Of a stretch of 64,000 nt of DNA, positions 1-8,852 are shown piece after piece. Location of the stretch: NCBI RefSeq assembly GCF_000271665.2, contig NZ_CP010978.1, forward strand, positions 280,501 to 344,500, in the 5' to 3' direction. The notes under the pieces are model-generated. The model did not search any database. It was not told the origin of the DNA and saw nothing but the letters and a program-made list of their open reading frames with translations. The position numbers were made by a program, and so were the translations under genes. Source of the stretch: Pelosinus fermentans JBW45 (GTDB lineage Bacteria; Bacillota; Negativicutes; DSM-13327). Within the stretch, counting starts at the first letter, position 1, and each line of letters starts with the position of its first letter.

Positions 1-379
1 CGCAATGCTGCTTAAAAGCCTCTTCAAACTGGATGATTGCCCAGCCGCGCAGGTTTTGGTTATCGTTTTCCATGAGGCATTTTAAAATATCTACCATACG
101 TTTTAAATCGGGATCGAAAATAGTCTCGATTTTTTGTATGTCTTTAGATGGTTCGATTGTACTATAGATCTTGTCTTCACCCGTTAGAAACCATTCCATG
201 GATTTATTAAAGAATTTTGATAAGGCATATAAAATTGTTGTTTCAGGAATTCGACCACCAAGGTATTTAGTAAGTGTATGTTTTGAAATACCTAAGTGCT
301 GCGCCACTTCAACTTGCGTATATCCTTTTTCGTCAATGCTTTTTTTTAATCGATTAGAAAATGCAGAAAAATCGTACAT
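1..379 (-). CDS. XRE-family transcriptional regulator, C-terminus off the window
   Basis: The reading frame opens with ATG at 379 and runs leftward without a stop to the window edge, giving 126 visible residues. Residues about 5-40 form a classic helix-turn-helix (YTQVEVAQHLGISKHTLTKY), as in the XRE/Cro-CI family, followed by ALSKFFNKSMEWFLTGED, a typical second half of that domain. The remaining visible part (about residues 65-126) is helical and rich in charged residues, with no recognised domain. It probably binds the dyad at 401-422, which lies just upstream of its own start and inside the promoter of the rightward gene at 510. This would be a two-gene switch like those of prophages and plasmid-like elements. 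The family is seen directly; the target is inference. Confidence 0.85.
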   Translation of the reverse strand, partial: MYDFSAFSNRLKKSIDEKGYTQVEVAQHLGISKHTLTKYLGGRIPETTILYALSKFFNKSMEWFLTGEDKIYSTIEPSKDIQKIETIFDPDLKRMVDILKCLMENDNQNLRGWAIIQFEEAFKQHC

Positions 380-394
380 ATGACACATTCCTTC

Positions 395-423
395 TTGACG
401 TTATAGTATGACAGTACTATAAT
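395..423 (+). promoter_or_regulatory. Sigma-A promoter for the small HTH gene at 510
   Basis: TTGACG (395-400) and TATAAT (418-423) are separated by exactly 17 bases, a near-consensus vegetative promoter reading rightward. The start site would be near 430, leaving a leader of about 80 bases before the GTG at 510. Confidence 0.7.
401..422. promoter_or_regulatory. Dyad operator in the promoter spacer
   Basis: Perfect inverted repeat TTATAGTA-N6-TACTATAA filling the spacer between the -35 and -10 boxes of the rightward promoter. A protein bound here would block RNA polymerase. The divergent XRE-type regulator at 1-379 is the obvious candidate, and the downstream HTH protein is the alternative. 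Confidence 0.65.
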
Positions 424-509
424 AAACTTGTATACTTATTGTTCCTAAAAATTACCACGTTTAACGGACGTGGTGAAGGGCGATAAAAAATACTCATGGG
501 GGGAAAACA

Positions 510-707
510 GTGAAACCTAACGAAATTTTGGCAGCGTTACTTTTAAAGAATCACCGGCCTGTTGAAATTGCAAGAAAATTAAAGATCGGGCGCAGTGCTA
601 TCAGCAATGTTATTTATGGACGTTCCAAGAGCCGTAAGGTCCAAGAAGAAATCGCGGGCATTATCGGCAAAACGGTAGAAGAAATATGGCCTGTGATGGC
701 AGCTTGA
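510..707 (+). CDS. Small Ner/Nlp-like helix-turn-helix protein
   Basis: A 65-residue protein starting with GTG behind a run of six G (498-503) that serves as ribosome binding site. Nearly the whole chain is one helix-turn-helix: PVEIARKLKIGRSAISNVIY, then a basic stretch (GRSKSRKVQEEI) and the ending IAGIIGKTVEEIWP. That ending is typical of the Ner-like/Nlp group (HTH_35 in Pfam terms, from memory), which in phage Mu represses early transcription. It faces away from the XRE-type gene and is driven by the promoter holding the dyad at 401-422. The arrangement suggests mutual control between the two small regulators. No phage structural gene is visible nearby. Confidence 0.75.
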   Translation: MKPNEILAALLLKNHRPVEIARKLKIGRSAISNVIYGRSKSRKVQEEIAGIIGKTVEEIWPVMAA

Positions 708-872
708 ACGAAGGGAAAGATTCAATACTAAACTAACCCTTATTACTCTAAAATATTCGACATTAGTAAACATGTTCCTTCACACTGTCGATATTTGTGA
801 ACATATCTACATTATATAGATGCACAAAGGCAGTAATTCATAGTAGTTAACATATACGAGGAGATGGAGATT

Positions 873-2558
873 ATGAAACTGACAGGAAAAATGGTGGCTT
901 GCTTTGTCGTAGTGATATTAATAGCTTCACTTGGATTTAGCTATATTATCTACGAAATAAACAACATTGAAGATATTGCCCAAATATTTGAGACGACCGA
1001 TCTTCCGAGATTGGCTTTAAGCAATGAAATCGCCCACAATGCAACAGGCCAGGTTGCTGCAATGCGAGGTTATTGGATCAGCGGTAATGAACAGATGCTG
1101 AAGGAATACAAGAATTTAAAGGAATTGAATATAAAAGCTGAGGAAGAGCTTATACAAAACTCGGAAACGGAAGCTGCCAAACAGTTGGCGACAGAGATCA
1201 GGGCGTCAAATGAAAAGTATACAACTCTGATAGAGAATAAAGTACTTCCGCTGCTTCAGTCTGGCAATAAAGAGGAAGCGACTCGTGTCATGCTAGACGA
1301 AGTGACACCGGTTTCTGACGCATTGCAAAGCAAGATCAGCGAAGCAAAGTCCTTTCGTAAAGCAGCGATTGGACAGTCCTTTAACGATATAGAAGGCTCT
1401 GTCAAGGTGGTTCGCGATACCTCGGTTATAATTGCTCTTCTGACTGCAATATTAGGCATTACAATTGGTTTTTTTACTGCCCGCAGTATAGCAAGTCCAG
1501 TAAAACAAATGGCACAGGCAGCCGAGAGACTAGCTACTGGGGATTTAACTATAAATGTACAGCCTCAAACTAAAGATGAAGTTGGGCAATTAGCTCTTGC
1601 TTTGGGCACTGCCATAACCAACCTGCGCGATCTGGTGCTGAAGGTGGCAACGAATGCCGAACAGGTTGCCGCTTCAGCCGAGGAATTGACGGCTAGCGCC
1701 GATCAGTCTGCTCAAGCAGCTAACCAAATTGCAGCTTCCATTACCGAGGTCGCCAAAGGAGCTGAAGCTTCCAGCCAAGCGGCTGACGAAACTGCGGCAA
1801 TTGTTGAACAAACGACGGCCAGTTTGCAGCAAATTGCTGCTAGTACCACGCAAGTAACGGCACAATCCACCGAAGCGGCCAATCAGGCTAAAGCTGGCGG
1901 TCAAGCAGTGGCTAAAGCGGTCAATCAAATGGCAGAGATCGAGAAATCGGTACAGGCTGTTGCTGGAACTGTGGATAAACTCAGTTCCCAGTCTCAGCAG
2001 ATTGGCACTATTGTTGATACCATTGCCGGAATTGCCGGACAGACCAATCTACTGGCCCTCAATGCAGCCATTGAAGCTGCTCGTGCAGGCGAACAAGGGC
2101 GGGGGTTTGCAGTTGTAGCTGAGGAAGTACGAAAATTAGCTGAACAGTCACAAGAGGCAGCTAAACAGATTGCCTCTCTCATTGGTGAAATCCAGCAGGA
2201 TACCGCCCAGGCCGTTACGGCGATGAACGACGGTTTTCATGAAGTCAAGCTGGGAACTGAAGTTGTCAATCAGGCAGGAATATCCTTCCGCCAAATTAAC
2301 GATCTGGTCGATCTGGTATCTGCTCAGATCAAGGAAATTTCAGTCGCCATTGATCAGATGGCAAGGGGAAGTCAGCAGATGGTAAGTTCTGTACGGAAAA
2401 TTGACGATTTCAGTAAAGCCGTAGCCGGTGAAACCCAGGCAGCTTCAGCAGCTACCGAAGAGCAGTCGGCATCAATGGAAGAGGTTGCCTCAGCCAGTCA
2501 ATCGCTGGCTAAACTTGCCGAAGATATGCAAATAGCCGTTCGGCGATTTAAATTGTAG
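873..2558 (+). CDS. Methyl-accepting chemotaxis protein (4HB sensor)
   Basis: Transmembrane chemoreceptor that passes ligand signals to CheA/CheW. Start chosen at ATG 873, nine bases behind GAGGAG; an in-frame ATG at 864 touches that site and is less likely. Order: short cytoplasmic tail, first membrane segment (about residues 7-25), extracytoplasmic helical bundle of the 4HB_MCP type (about 30-180), second membrane segment (about 183-203), HAMP linker, long Ala/Gln-rich coiled coil and the conserved hairpin tip containing [20 protein letters not shown] and [18 protein letters not shown]. The length is usual for the class. It is a single gene followed by a strong terminator. The ligand cannot be told from sequence. 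Confidence 0.95.
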   Translation: MKLTGKMVACFVVVILIASLGFSYIIYEINNIEDIAQIFETTDLPRLALSNEIAHNATGQVAAMRGYWISGNEQMLKEYKNLKELNIKAEEELIQNSETEAAKQLATEIRASNEKYTTLIENKVLPLLQSGNKEEATRVMLDEVTPVSDALQSKISEAKSFRKAAIGQSFNDIEGSVKVVRDTSVIIALLTAILGITIGFFTARSIASPVKQMAQAAERLATGDLTINVQPQTKDEVGQLALALGTAITNLRDLVLKVATNAEQVAASAEELTASADQSAQAANQIAASITEVAKGAEASSQAADETAAIVEQTTASLQQIAASTTQVTAQSTEAANQAKAGGQAVAKAVNQMAEIEKSVQAVAGTVDKLSSQSQQIGTIVDTIAGIAGQTNLLALNAAIEAARAGEQGRGFAVVAEEVRKLAEQSQEAAKQIASLIGEIQQDTAQAVTAMNDGFHEVKLGTEVVNQAGISFRQINDLVDLVSAQIKEISVAIDQMARGSQQMVSSVRKIDDFSKAVAGETQAASAATEEQSASMEEVASASQSLAKLAEDMQIAVRRFKL

Positions 2559-2630
2559 GCGATAATCCACGGTAAAACTGGTTATATACTTATAGTAGGA
2601 AGTGTTAAATAAGGTTCTTATCGTCCAAAA

Positions 2631-2670
2631 CTCTTGCGAAGCAGTTTGCTTTGCAAGAGTTTGTTTTTTT
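2631..2670 (+). terminator. Rho-independent terminator after the chemoreceptor gene
   Basis: A 13-bp stem (CTCTTGCGAAGCA pairing with TGCTTTGCAAGAG, one G-T wobble) with a 3-base loop, followed by TTTGTTTTTTT. Confidence 0.85.
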
Positions 2671-2771
2671 ATGATACATGAAATACAAATATGGAAATGT
2701 TCTTTTCAAAAGAAATCTAATATATCATGGATTAATACGAAAAATATTAAATTTACGAAATATAACTTTAA

Positions 2772-2861
2772 TGTATCAATAAAAAAGTAATTACGTAACT
2801 AGTGTATCAAAAAAGAAAGTTATGTATCAAATAGTAAGATCGAGCCTATTGTTTATGATAC
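2772..2861. promoter_or_regulatory. Cluster of TGTATCA half-sites, candidate LevR-type upstream activating sequence
   Basis: TGTATCA occurs at 2772-2778, 2803-2809 and 2823-2829, and its inverted form TGATAC at 2856-2861; a further inverted copy lies at 2672-2678. The start-to-start spacings of 31 and 20 bases are close to three and two helical turns. The cluster sits 110-200 bases upstream of the sigma-54 promoter, where an enhancer-binding activator is expected to act. Confidence 0.5.
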
Positions 2862-2970
2862 CTGATTGTATTTAAAAGAATGGATTATCCGAACCATTAC
2901 TTGCTATTTTGGGTAGGTTAGCTGGATGAATTTAAGGAAGAATGATAACCACTATTTTTTAATACACTTA

Positions 2971-2989
2971 TTGGCATGGAAATTGCTTT
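2971..2989 (+). promoter_or_regulatory. Sigma-54 (-24/-12) promoter of the PTS operon
   Basis: TGGCATG-N4-TTGCT, with GG at 2973-2974 and GC at 2985-2986 exactly ten bases apart, matches the RpoN consensus closely. It lies about 30 bases upstream of the EIIA start. The activator encoded downstream carries the sigma-54 contact motif GAFTGA, which supports the call. Confidence 0.85.
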
Positions 2990-3019
2990 ATAAGTAGGGT
3001 AATAAAGGAGGTGATAGGT

Positions 3020-3439
3020 TTGGTAAATCTAATAATATGTACCCATGGAAAATTTTCAGAAGAATTAGTAAAAGCATCTGAAATGATATCTGGGAAGCAG
3101 GAAAATTTAAAGTATGTGACATTTGAATTAGGTGAAAGTACAGATGGACTTGTAGAAAAATATAAAAAGGCGATAAAAGAACTTGATAATAAGGATGAAA
3201 CTCTTTTCATCGTTGACTTATTTGGAGGTAGTCCATATAATGCGGCAAGCCGAATCGTTGCAGATAATGAACGCCTGGATATTGTAGCAGGGGTAAATTT
3301 ACCAATGATGCTAGAAATCTATATGTCAAGAAATGAATTATGTTTATCGGAATTAGTGGATGTTGCAATTCACGCAGGTCGTGATTCTGTAAAATCTTTC
3401 AAAACAAATTTTGATAACAATGTTGAAGAGGAGCTATGA
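3020..3439 (+). CDS. PTS mannose/fructose/sorbose family EIIA component
   Basis: Phosphocarrier domain of a mannose-family phosphotransferase system; it takes phosphate from HPr and passes it to EIIB. Near the N-terminus it shows IICTHGKFSEEL, in which the His is the expected phosphorylated residue, and later VDLFGGSPYNAA, a family motif. Start chosen at TTG 3020, seven bases behind GGAGG. An upstream in-frame GTG at 3011 overlaps that ribosome binding site. First gene of a four-gene operon behind a sigma-54 promoter, and one base from the EIIB start. The sugar cannot be deduced from this subunit. Confidence 0.9.
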   Translation: MVNLIICTHGKFSEELVKASEMISGKQENLKYVTFELGESTDGLVEKYKKAIKELDNKDETLFIVDLFGGSPYNAASRIVADNERLDIVAGVNLPMMLEIYMSRNELCLSELVDVAIHAGRDSVKSFKTNFDNNVEEEL

Positions 3440-3440
3440 T

Positions 3441-3923
3441 ATGAAAATTTGTTTAGCTAGAATTGACGATCGTTTAATCCATGGTCAAGTGGCAACGGTT
3501 TGGGTAAAGGCAGTGGGATGTAATAAGATTATTGCATGCAGTGATGAGGTGGCTGCTGACCAACTAAGAAAAAGTTTGTTGCTGCAGGTATCACCTACAG
3601 GGATAAAAGCGTATGTTTTGCCGATTGATAAGGCTATAGAAGTGTATAAAAACCCCAAATATGATGATTTTAAAGCACTATTTTTATTCACTAACCCAAC
3701 GGATGTCCTGAGAATGGTAGAAGGTGGTGTTGACATTACATCTGTAAATGTTGGCGGAATGTGTTATAAGGACGGAAAGGTTTTAATTACTGCCGCTGTA
3801 TCTGTGGATAAAATAGATGTAGAAGCCTTTAGAAAATTACATGAAAAAGGAATCGAACTAGAAGTTCGGAAGGTAGCGAGTGATAGTAAAGTTGATTTAA
3901 TGAGCCTTAATTTGCCGTTTTAA
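3441..3923 (+). CDS. PTS mannose/fructose/sorbose family EIIB component
   Basis: A 160-residue cytoplasmic subunit that receives phosphate from EIIA and phosphorylates the incoming sugar. Near the N-terminus ARIDDRLIHGQVATVW contains the active His (about residue 15) in the family signature DDRLIHGQV. The chain otherwise follows the family over its full length, ending LMSLNLPF. Start ATG 3441 lies one base after the EIIA stop, so the two are probably translationally coupled. An in-frame ATG about 30 bases upstream lies inside the EIIA gene and is unlikely. Confidence 0.93.
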   Translation: MKICLARIDDRLIHGQVATVWVKAVGCNKIIACSDEVAADQLRKSLLLQVSPTGIKAYVLPIDKAIEVYKNPKYDDFKALFLFTNPTDVLRMVEGGVDITSVNVGGMCYKDGKVLITAAVSVDKIDVEAFRKLHEKGIELEVRKVASDSKVDLMSLNLPF

Positions 3924-3969
3924 GTAAAAAGTAGAGAAGTGAAAAATTAAATATATTGGAGGGATAGCA

Positions 3970-4740
3970 ATGAGTGAGATTCAAATGATTTTATTAATTC
4001 TTGTCGCATGTATTGCGGGTCTGGAAAGTGTAGTTGATGAAGGACAGGGGCATAGACCCTTAATCGCGTGTACGTTAGTCGGATTGGTGTTAGGAGATCT
4101 TAAAACGGGAGTTATCTTAGGTGGTACTCTTGAATTGATGGCCTTGGGCTGGATGAATGTAGGAGCATCTATGGCTCCTGATTCAGCACTTGCCAGTGTA
4201 ATTGCTGCTATATTGGTAATTGTAGGCAAGCAATCTATCGGAGCCGGTATCGCTGTAGCAATACCAATTGCCGCAGCAGGCCAGGTACTTACTATTTTTG
4301 TTAGATCCGCTACCACCTTTTTTCAACATCTTGCTGATAAATATGCAGAAAAAGGCAGCTTTCGCGGTATAGAAATGTGTCACTTTCTTGCTTGGACTCT
4401 GCAAGCATTACGTGTTGCCATTCCAACTGCATTAGTGGCCGCCGTAGCTGGTACTGACACGGTTAATATTATGTTAGCATCCATACCAGATGTTATTACC
4501 AGAGGATTACAAATTGCGGGTGGTTTTATCGTAGTAGTTGGTTATGCAATGGTAATTAATATGATGGAAGCAAAATATTTAATGCCATTTTTCTTTCTAG
4601 GTTTTGTAATTGCTGCATTTACTAATTTGAATCTTGTTGCCTTCGGTATTGTTGGGGTAGTATTGGCAGTCATTTATATTCAATTAAATCCAAAATATAA
4701 TAAATCAACAGTAGCCTTTGATGAATTAGATGAATTATAA
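3970..4740 (+). CDS. PTS mannose/fructose/sorbose family EIIC component
   Basis: Integral membrane subunit (256 residues) forming the sugar channel with EIID. Hydrophobic segments are spread along the whole chain. The N-terminal part LESVVDEGQGHRPLIACTLVGLVLGD and the following GGTLELMALGWMNVGA are characteristic of the EII-Sor/ManY family. Starts ATG 3970 after a GGAGGG site. The EIID gene follows after 15 bases. No frame damage. Confidence 0.93.
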   Translation: MSEIQMILLILVACIAGLESVVDEGQGHRPLIACTLVGLVLGDLKTGVILGGTLELMALGWMNVGASMAPDSALASVIAAILVIVGKQSIGAGIAVAIPIAAAGQVLTIFVRSATTFFQHLADKYAEKGSFRGIEMCHFLAWTLQALRVAIPTALVAAVAGTDTVNIMLASIPDVITRGLQIAGGFIVVVGYAMVINMMEAKYLMPFFFLGFVIAAFTNLNLVAFGIVGVVLAVIYIQLNPKYNKSTVAFDELDEL

Positions 4741-4755
4741 AGGGGGATATAAAAA

Positions 4756-5577
4756 ATGAGTGAGAAAAAATTGACAAAAGGCGATATATTCAATATGTTT
4801 ATTCGTTCTAATTTTCTTTTGGCATCATTTAATTTTGAGAGAATGCAGTCAATGGGCTTTTGTGTCACCATGATTCCTGCCATAAAAAGATTGTATCAAG
4901 GGGATGAGCGTAAGCAAGCCCTAAAACGGCATTTAGAGTTTTTCAATACACAACCATTTATATCTGCCCCCATTATGGGGATCACAGCAGCAATGGAAGA
5001 GCAGAGGGCAAATGGTGCTCCTATTGATGATGCTTCCATCAGCGGTGTAAAGGTAGGTCTAATGGGACCGTTAGCTGGTGTAGGCGATCCTATATTCTGG
5101 GGAACCATAAGACCTGTTACTGCAGCTTTAGGTGCATCACTAGCAGTGGGCGGAAGCATATTAGGGCCTATCTTATTCTTTGTGCTGTTTAATATATTTA
5201 GGTTGGCGACAAAATGGTATGGTTTACAATATGGATATACAACAGGAACAAATATTGTTTCTGACATGTCAGGAAATCGATTGCAGAAGTTAACAGAAGG
5301 AGCATCGATATTAGGGTTGTTTGTAATGGGCTCCTTGGTTTCCAAATGGACGAGTATGAATGTGCCATTAGTAGTTTCAACCGTTACAGGTTCAGATGGG
5401 AAGACTGTAATTACAACGGTACAAACTATTTTGGATCAATTAATGCCAGGATTATTGCCTTTAGCATTAACTTTTATATGTATGTATTTATTAAAAAAGA
5501 AGGTAAACGCAATCGTGATTATATTTGGCTTATTTGCAGTGGGAATTATCGGCTATGCACTTGGTGTGCTGGCATAA
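4756..5577 (+). CDS. PTS mannose/fructose/sorbose family EIID component
   Basis: Second membrane subunit (273 residues) of the channel. The N-terminal half shows FNFERMQSMGFCVTMIPAIK and the central GVKVGLMGPLAGVGDPIFWG, both hallmarks of the ManZ/LevG family, and the C-terminus has several membrane segments. Last gene of the operon; there is no metabolic gene between it and the regulator at 6002, so the substrate remains open (mannose, fructose, sorbose, amino sugars and sugar acids are all used by this family). Confidence 0.93.
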   Translation: MSEKKLTKGDIFNMFIRSNFLLASFNFERMQSMGFCVTMIPAIKRLYQGDERKQALKRHLEFFNTQPFISAPIMGITAAMEEQRANGAPIDDASISGVKVGLMGPLAGVGDPIFWGTIRPVTAALGASLAVGGSILGPILFFVLFNIFRLATKWYGLQYGYTTGTNIVSDMSGNRLQKLTEGASILGLFVMGSLVSKWTSMNVPLVVSTVTGSDGKTVITTVQTILDQLMPGLLPLALTFICMYLLKKKVNAIVIIFGLFAVGIIGYALGVLA

Positions 5578-6001
5578 TTGAAAAATAGGTAATGACACCC
5601 TTCGCTTCCACAACGTGCTAAAGAATGCTAAGTTATTTGTAAATTGAAATGTAGAGGCAGATTTTAAAAAAAATAATGGGGCAGGATGACTATTACCTTA
5701 TCGAATGATGAGGATGGTGTGGTATTTGCAATTAATAAATATATTTTGTAATGGAAATCACGAAGACTAGGATTTTAGGAACAAGTCGTTCTTTCATTTA
5801 TTCTATGGTAAAATATAAATACTTTCTTTATAGACTATCGACTCTAAGGCGCTAGCTGAATTCAGTTGTTCTTTATTCGGTTTTTTAATCAGAGAATAAA
5901 AAGAGAGAGTAAGCTTTCAATAAAATGTACATTTGAAAGTTTACTCTTTCACTTTAGCATACAATCCATCTTATAATAAAATTAGGAAGTTGATGTTGAG
6001 A
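5578..6001. other. Intergenic region between the PTS operon and its regulator
   Basis: AT-rich, with no convincing coding frame. The only structure found is the inverted repeat at 5906-5947 described separately. No clear promoter for the regulator gene was recognised. Confidence 0.4.
5906..5947. terminator. 15-bp inverted repeat upstream of the LevR-type gene
   Basis: AGAGTAAGCTTTCAA at 5906-5920 pairs with TTGAAAGTTTACTCT at 5933-5947 with one G-T wobble. Read rightward it lacks a clean T-run; read leftward it is followed by a T-rich stretch. It may terminate transcription or attenuate the downstream regulator gene. Confidence 0.4.
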
Positions 6002-8782
6002 ATGAAAAGAATTGATAAAATTTATTGCTACTTAGAGGAGAATACACAAAAATTTTCAATGGAAGAATTGCTTAAAAATAATGGATTTGAAGCAAGTGAA
6101 ATAGCAGAGCAACTGCAGATCTTAAGAAATAACGTTAGTAAAGAACTAAATGAATTATTACGATTGGACAAAATCATAAAAATAAAAGGCAGACCAGTAA
6201 AATTCTTACACAAATCGAGTGTTGAAAAAATATTAAATGTTGAAATAAAAGAAAGATTTATAGAAGTAGACAATGTGAGAGACTTTATCTTTAACAGAGA
6301 GAATGAAGAACCCTTTAAACATCTTATAGGAGCGGAGAAAAGCTTAAAAAACCAAGTCGAACAGGCGAAAGCAGCCATTATATACCCACCTGAAGGGCTG
6401 CATACATTAATTTTTGGACAGACCGGCGTGGGAAAAACTTTGTTTGCAAAAATGATGTACAATTATGGAAAGTATATCAAACGCTTTACTGAAAAATCTC
6501 CCTTTATCATTTTTAACTGTGCTGATTATTATAATAATCCTCAATTATTGCTATCCCATATTTTTGGACATATAAAAGGTGCTTTTACAGGAGCGGATCA
6601 TGAAAAAGAAGGATTAGTTGAAAAAGCTCATGGTGGAATACTATTTTTAGATGAAATACATAGGCTGCCGCCAGAAGGGCAAGAAATGCTATTTTATTTT
6701 ATGGATACAGGTACGTATAATAAATTGGGAGAAACGGAAAGAAAAAGAAAAGCTAATGTATTGATCGTAGGAGCGACCACGGAGGACCCTAATTCTTACA
6801 TGCTTAAGACGTTTATGAGGCGAATACCAATCATAATCAGCATTCCAACCTTACAAGAGAGAACTGTCGAGGAAAAAATAGATATCATCAAATATTTATT
6901 TGTGAACGAAGCCCATCGAGTAAATAAAAAAATAAAAATCTCTACTGAAGTAGTAAAGGCTCTAATCGGCAGTGTTTCTTACGGGAATATTGGTCAGCTT
7001 AAATCCAATATTCAACTTACATGCGCGAAAGGTTTTTTGAGTAGTATAAACAGTAGCAAAGAATGTATAGAGTTAGATTTTAAAATACTTTCTTCTGATA
7101 TAAAAAATGGTTTATTTGAAATGGGCAGAAATTCCAGAGAATTTGAAGAAATCGGTAATATTTTAGATGCTCCCTTATTAGTAAGTCCTGATGGCTATAA
7201 AGTAATTATCGAGGATTCAGATGAAGAACCGCCTTTTAATTTATACAAACTTATAGAAGATAAAGTAAGCTTATTAAAGGAAGAACGGATGGACGATAAT
7301 GACATTAATAAATTCATTATTACGGATCTCAATATAAATCTAAAAATATTTTATAATAAATTCAACAAAAATAAAGAGAATCGAAATCGGATTTTAAAAA
7401 TAATCGATAAAGAAATTCTGGATTTTGCAGAAAAAATGAAGGATTTAGCTGAAATCGATCTAGGAAGAAAATATAGTGAACGATTTGTCTATGCATTAAG
7501 CTTTCATTTAAGTGCTTTTTTCAAGCGAATAAAAGACAAAAGCTATGATAATAAGGAATACATGTATCATTCAATACAAGATAATGATGAGGAATATAAA
7601 GTTGCTTTGAAAATAACGGCTATGATGAGTCAAATGTTTCGAGTAGAAGTGCCAGAAATAGAAGTTACCTATATTGCGATTTTATTAAAATCAGTGGAGG
7701 AAGAAACCCAGAAGCAGGTTGGTATTATTGTTGCTGCTCATGGAAGCAGCACTGCTAGCAGTATGGTCAGTGTTGTGCAAGATCTGTTAGGGGATGTATC
7801 CTCCATATGTGCCGTTGATATGCCATTACATGTAAATCCCAAAGAGATATTAGAGATTATTATTGATAATGTCAAAAGCATAGATAAGGGGAAAGGTGTA
7901 TTATTACTTGTTGATATGGGATCTTTATTTAATTTTGAAGCCACCATTGTTGAAAAGACAGGAATTAAAGTAAAAACAATTGATATGGTTTCTACTCCTT
8001 TAGTACTGGAAGCATCAAGAAAATCAAGCATTTTTAATATGGAACTTGAAGACATATACAATTCACTTCGAGATTTTAAGGGATACAATAATGAATTTAA
8101 TAAAGAAAATAAATGTAGCGATCAAGTCATCATTACCGTATGTACCTCTGGTAAAGGAACAGCCGTAAAACTAAAGGAACTTGTGGGAAATATCATAACT
8201 AATTTGACGGAGAAAAATATTGATATCATACCTGTAGAAATTAGAGAATTGGATAAAAAAGTAGCATCGTTGCAAAAAAAATATGATGTTTTGGCAGTGG
8301 TTGGCGTAAAGAAGCCTAAGGAAAATATTCCTTTTATTCCATTGGAAAAACTTATTGATGGTAATGGGGAAAAGATATTAAGAGAAATTATTGCGGGGAA
8401 TCAGTTTATAGTATTACCGGAAAAGTCAAGCATTGTGATTAAGGAACTATGTGAAGACAATTTAAAACAATTCCTTACCTATCTAAATCCTCATAAAATA
8501 ATTGGGATATTATTGAAATTTGTAGAGGAGCTAGAACGGGAACTACAGGCAGATTTCGATAACGCCATGAAAATCAAAATCATTGTTCATGTAGGTTATG
8601 CACTGGAGAGAATCATCATTAATGACGGATTAACGTGTGTGGCAGATAAAGATCCTATTGCTATTCAAATTATTCGTGCTGTAGATCATACCTGTGAAAT
8701 TTTTAAGAGAGCCCTTAATATATCACTGACAGATGATGAAAAATATTATATCTGCAAAATGTTAGCAGAAACTAGCGTGTAG
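6002..8782 (+). CDS. LevR/ManR-type sigma-54-dependent, PTS-regulated activator
   Basis: Enhancer-binding activator of the PTS operon. Order (counting from ATG 6002): N-terminal winged-helix DNA-binding part; AAA+ domain with Walker A GQTGVGKT (about 139-146), the sigma-54 contact GAFTGA (about 193-198) and Walker B ILFLDEIHR (about 213-221); first PRD (about 480-600); mannose-type EIIA-like domain with IIVAAHGSS (His about 580); EIIB-like domain with VCTSGKGTA (Cys about 714); C-terminal PRD with HVGYALERI (His about 861). These histidines and the Cys are the usual sites by which HPr and EII phosphorylation tune such activators. The start is uncertain: ATG 5993 and TTG 5996 are also in frame behind AGGAAG (5984-5989). 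Position and the matching sigma-54 promoter make PTS control very likely. Confidence 0.92.
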   Translation: MKRIDKIYCYLEENTQKFSMEELLKNNGFEASEIAEQLQILRNNVSKELNELLRLDKIIKIKGRPVKFLHKSSVEKILNVEIKERFIEVDNVRDFIFNRENEEPFKHLIGAEKSLKNQVEQAKAAIIYPPEGLHTLIFGQTGVGKTLFAKMMYNYGKYIKRFTEKSPFIIFNCADYYNNPQLLLSHIFGHIKGAFTGADHEKEGLVEKAHGGILFLDEIHRLPPEGQEMLFYFMDTGTYNKLGETERKRKANVLIVGATTEDPNSYMLKTFMRRIPIIISIPTLQERTVEEKIDIIKYLFVNEAHRVNKKIKISTEVVKALIGSVSYGNIGQLKSNIQLTCAKGFLSSINSSKECIELDFKILSSDIKNGLFEMGRNSREFEEIGNILDAPLLVSPDGYKVIIEDSDEEPPFNLYKLIEDKVSLLKEERMDDNDINKFIITDLNINLKIFYNKFNKNKENRNRILKIIDKEILDFAEKMKDLAEIDLGRKYSERFVYALSFHLSAFFKRIKDKSYDNKEYMYHSIQDNDEEYKVALKITAMMSQMFRVEVPEIEVTYIAILLKSVEEETQKQVGIIVAAHGSSTASSMVSVVQDLLGDVSSICAVDMPLHVNPKEILEIIIDNVKSIDKGKGVLLLVDMGSLFNFEATIVEKTGIKVKTIDMVSTPLVLEASRKSSIFNMELEDIYNSLRDFKGYNNEFNKENKCSDQVIITVCTSGKGTAVKLKELVGNIITNLTEKNIDIIPVEIRELDKKVASLQKKYDVLAVVGVKKPKENIPFIPLEKLIDGNGEKILREIIAGNQFIVLPEKSSIVIKELCEDNLKQFLTYLNPHKIIGILLKFVEELERELQADFDNAMKIKIIVHVGYALERIIINDGLTCVADKDPIAIQIIRAVDHTCEIFKRALNISLTDDEKYYICKMLAETSV

Positions 8783-8790
8783 CAAAGAAA

Positions 8791-8834
8791 AGCGCCTCAT
8801 ATATCTACCTTATTTAGTAGATATATGAGGCGCT
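8791..8834. terminator. Bidirectional terminator
   Basis: Perfect 18-bp inverted repeat (arm AGCGCCTCATATATCTAC) with an 8-base loop, between the convergent activator and nitroreductase genes. A-rich sequence precedes it and T-rich sequence follows it, so it can act for both. The loop region ACCTTATTTAGTAGAT also occurs in the dispersed repeat copy at 48521. Confidence 0.85.
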
Positions 8835-8852
8835 AAATCTTTTCGTCATTTT

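Noticed and set aside
171-383. Plus-strand 70-codon frame
   Set aside because: It lies opposite the XRE-type regulator, whose minus-strand frame has a clear helix-turn-helix and simply has no stop before the window edge.
2602-2790. Plus-strand 62-codon frame after the chemoreceptor
   Set aside because: It spans a strong terminator and the TGTATCA regulatory sites, has no ribosome binding site and low-complexity AT-rich content.
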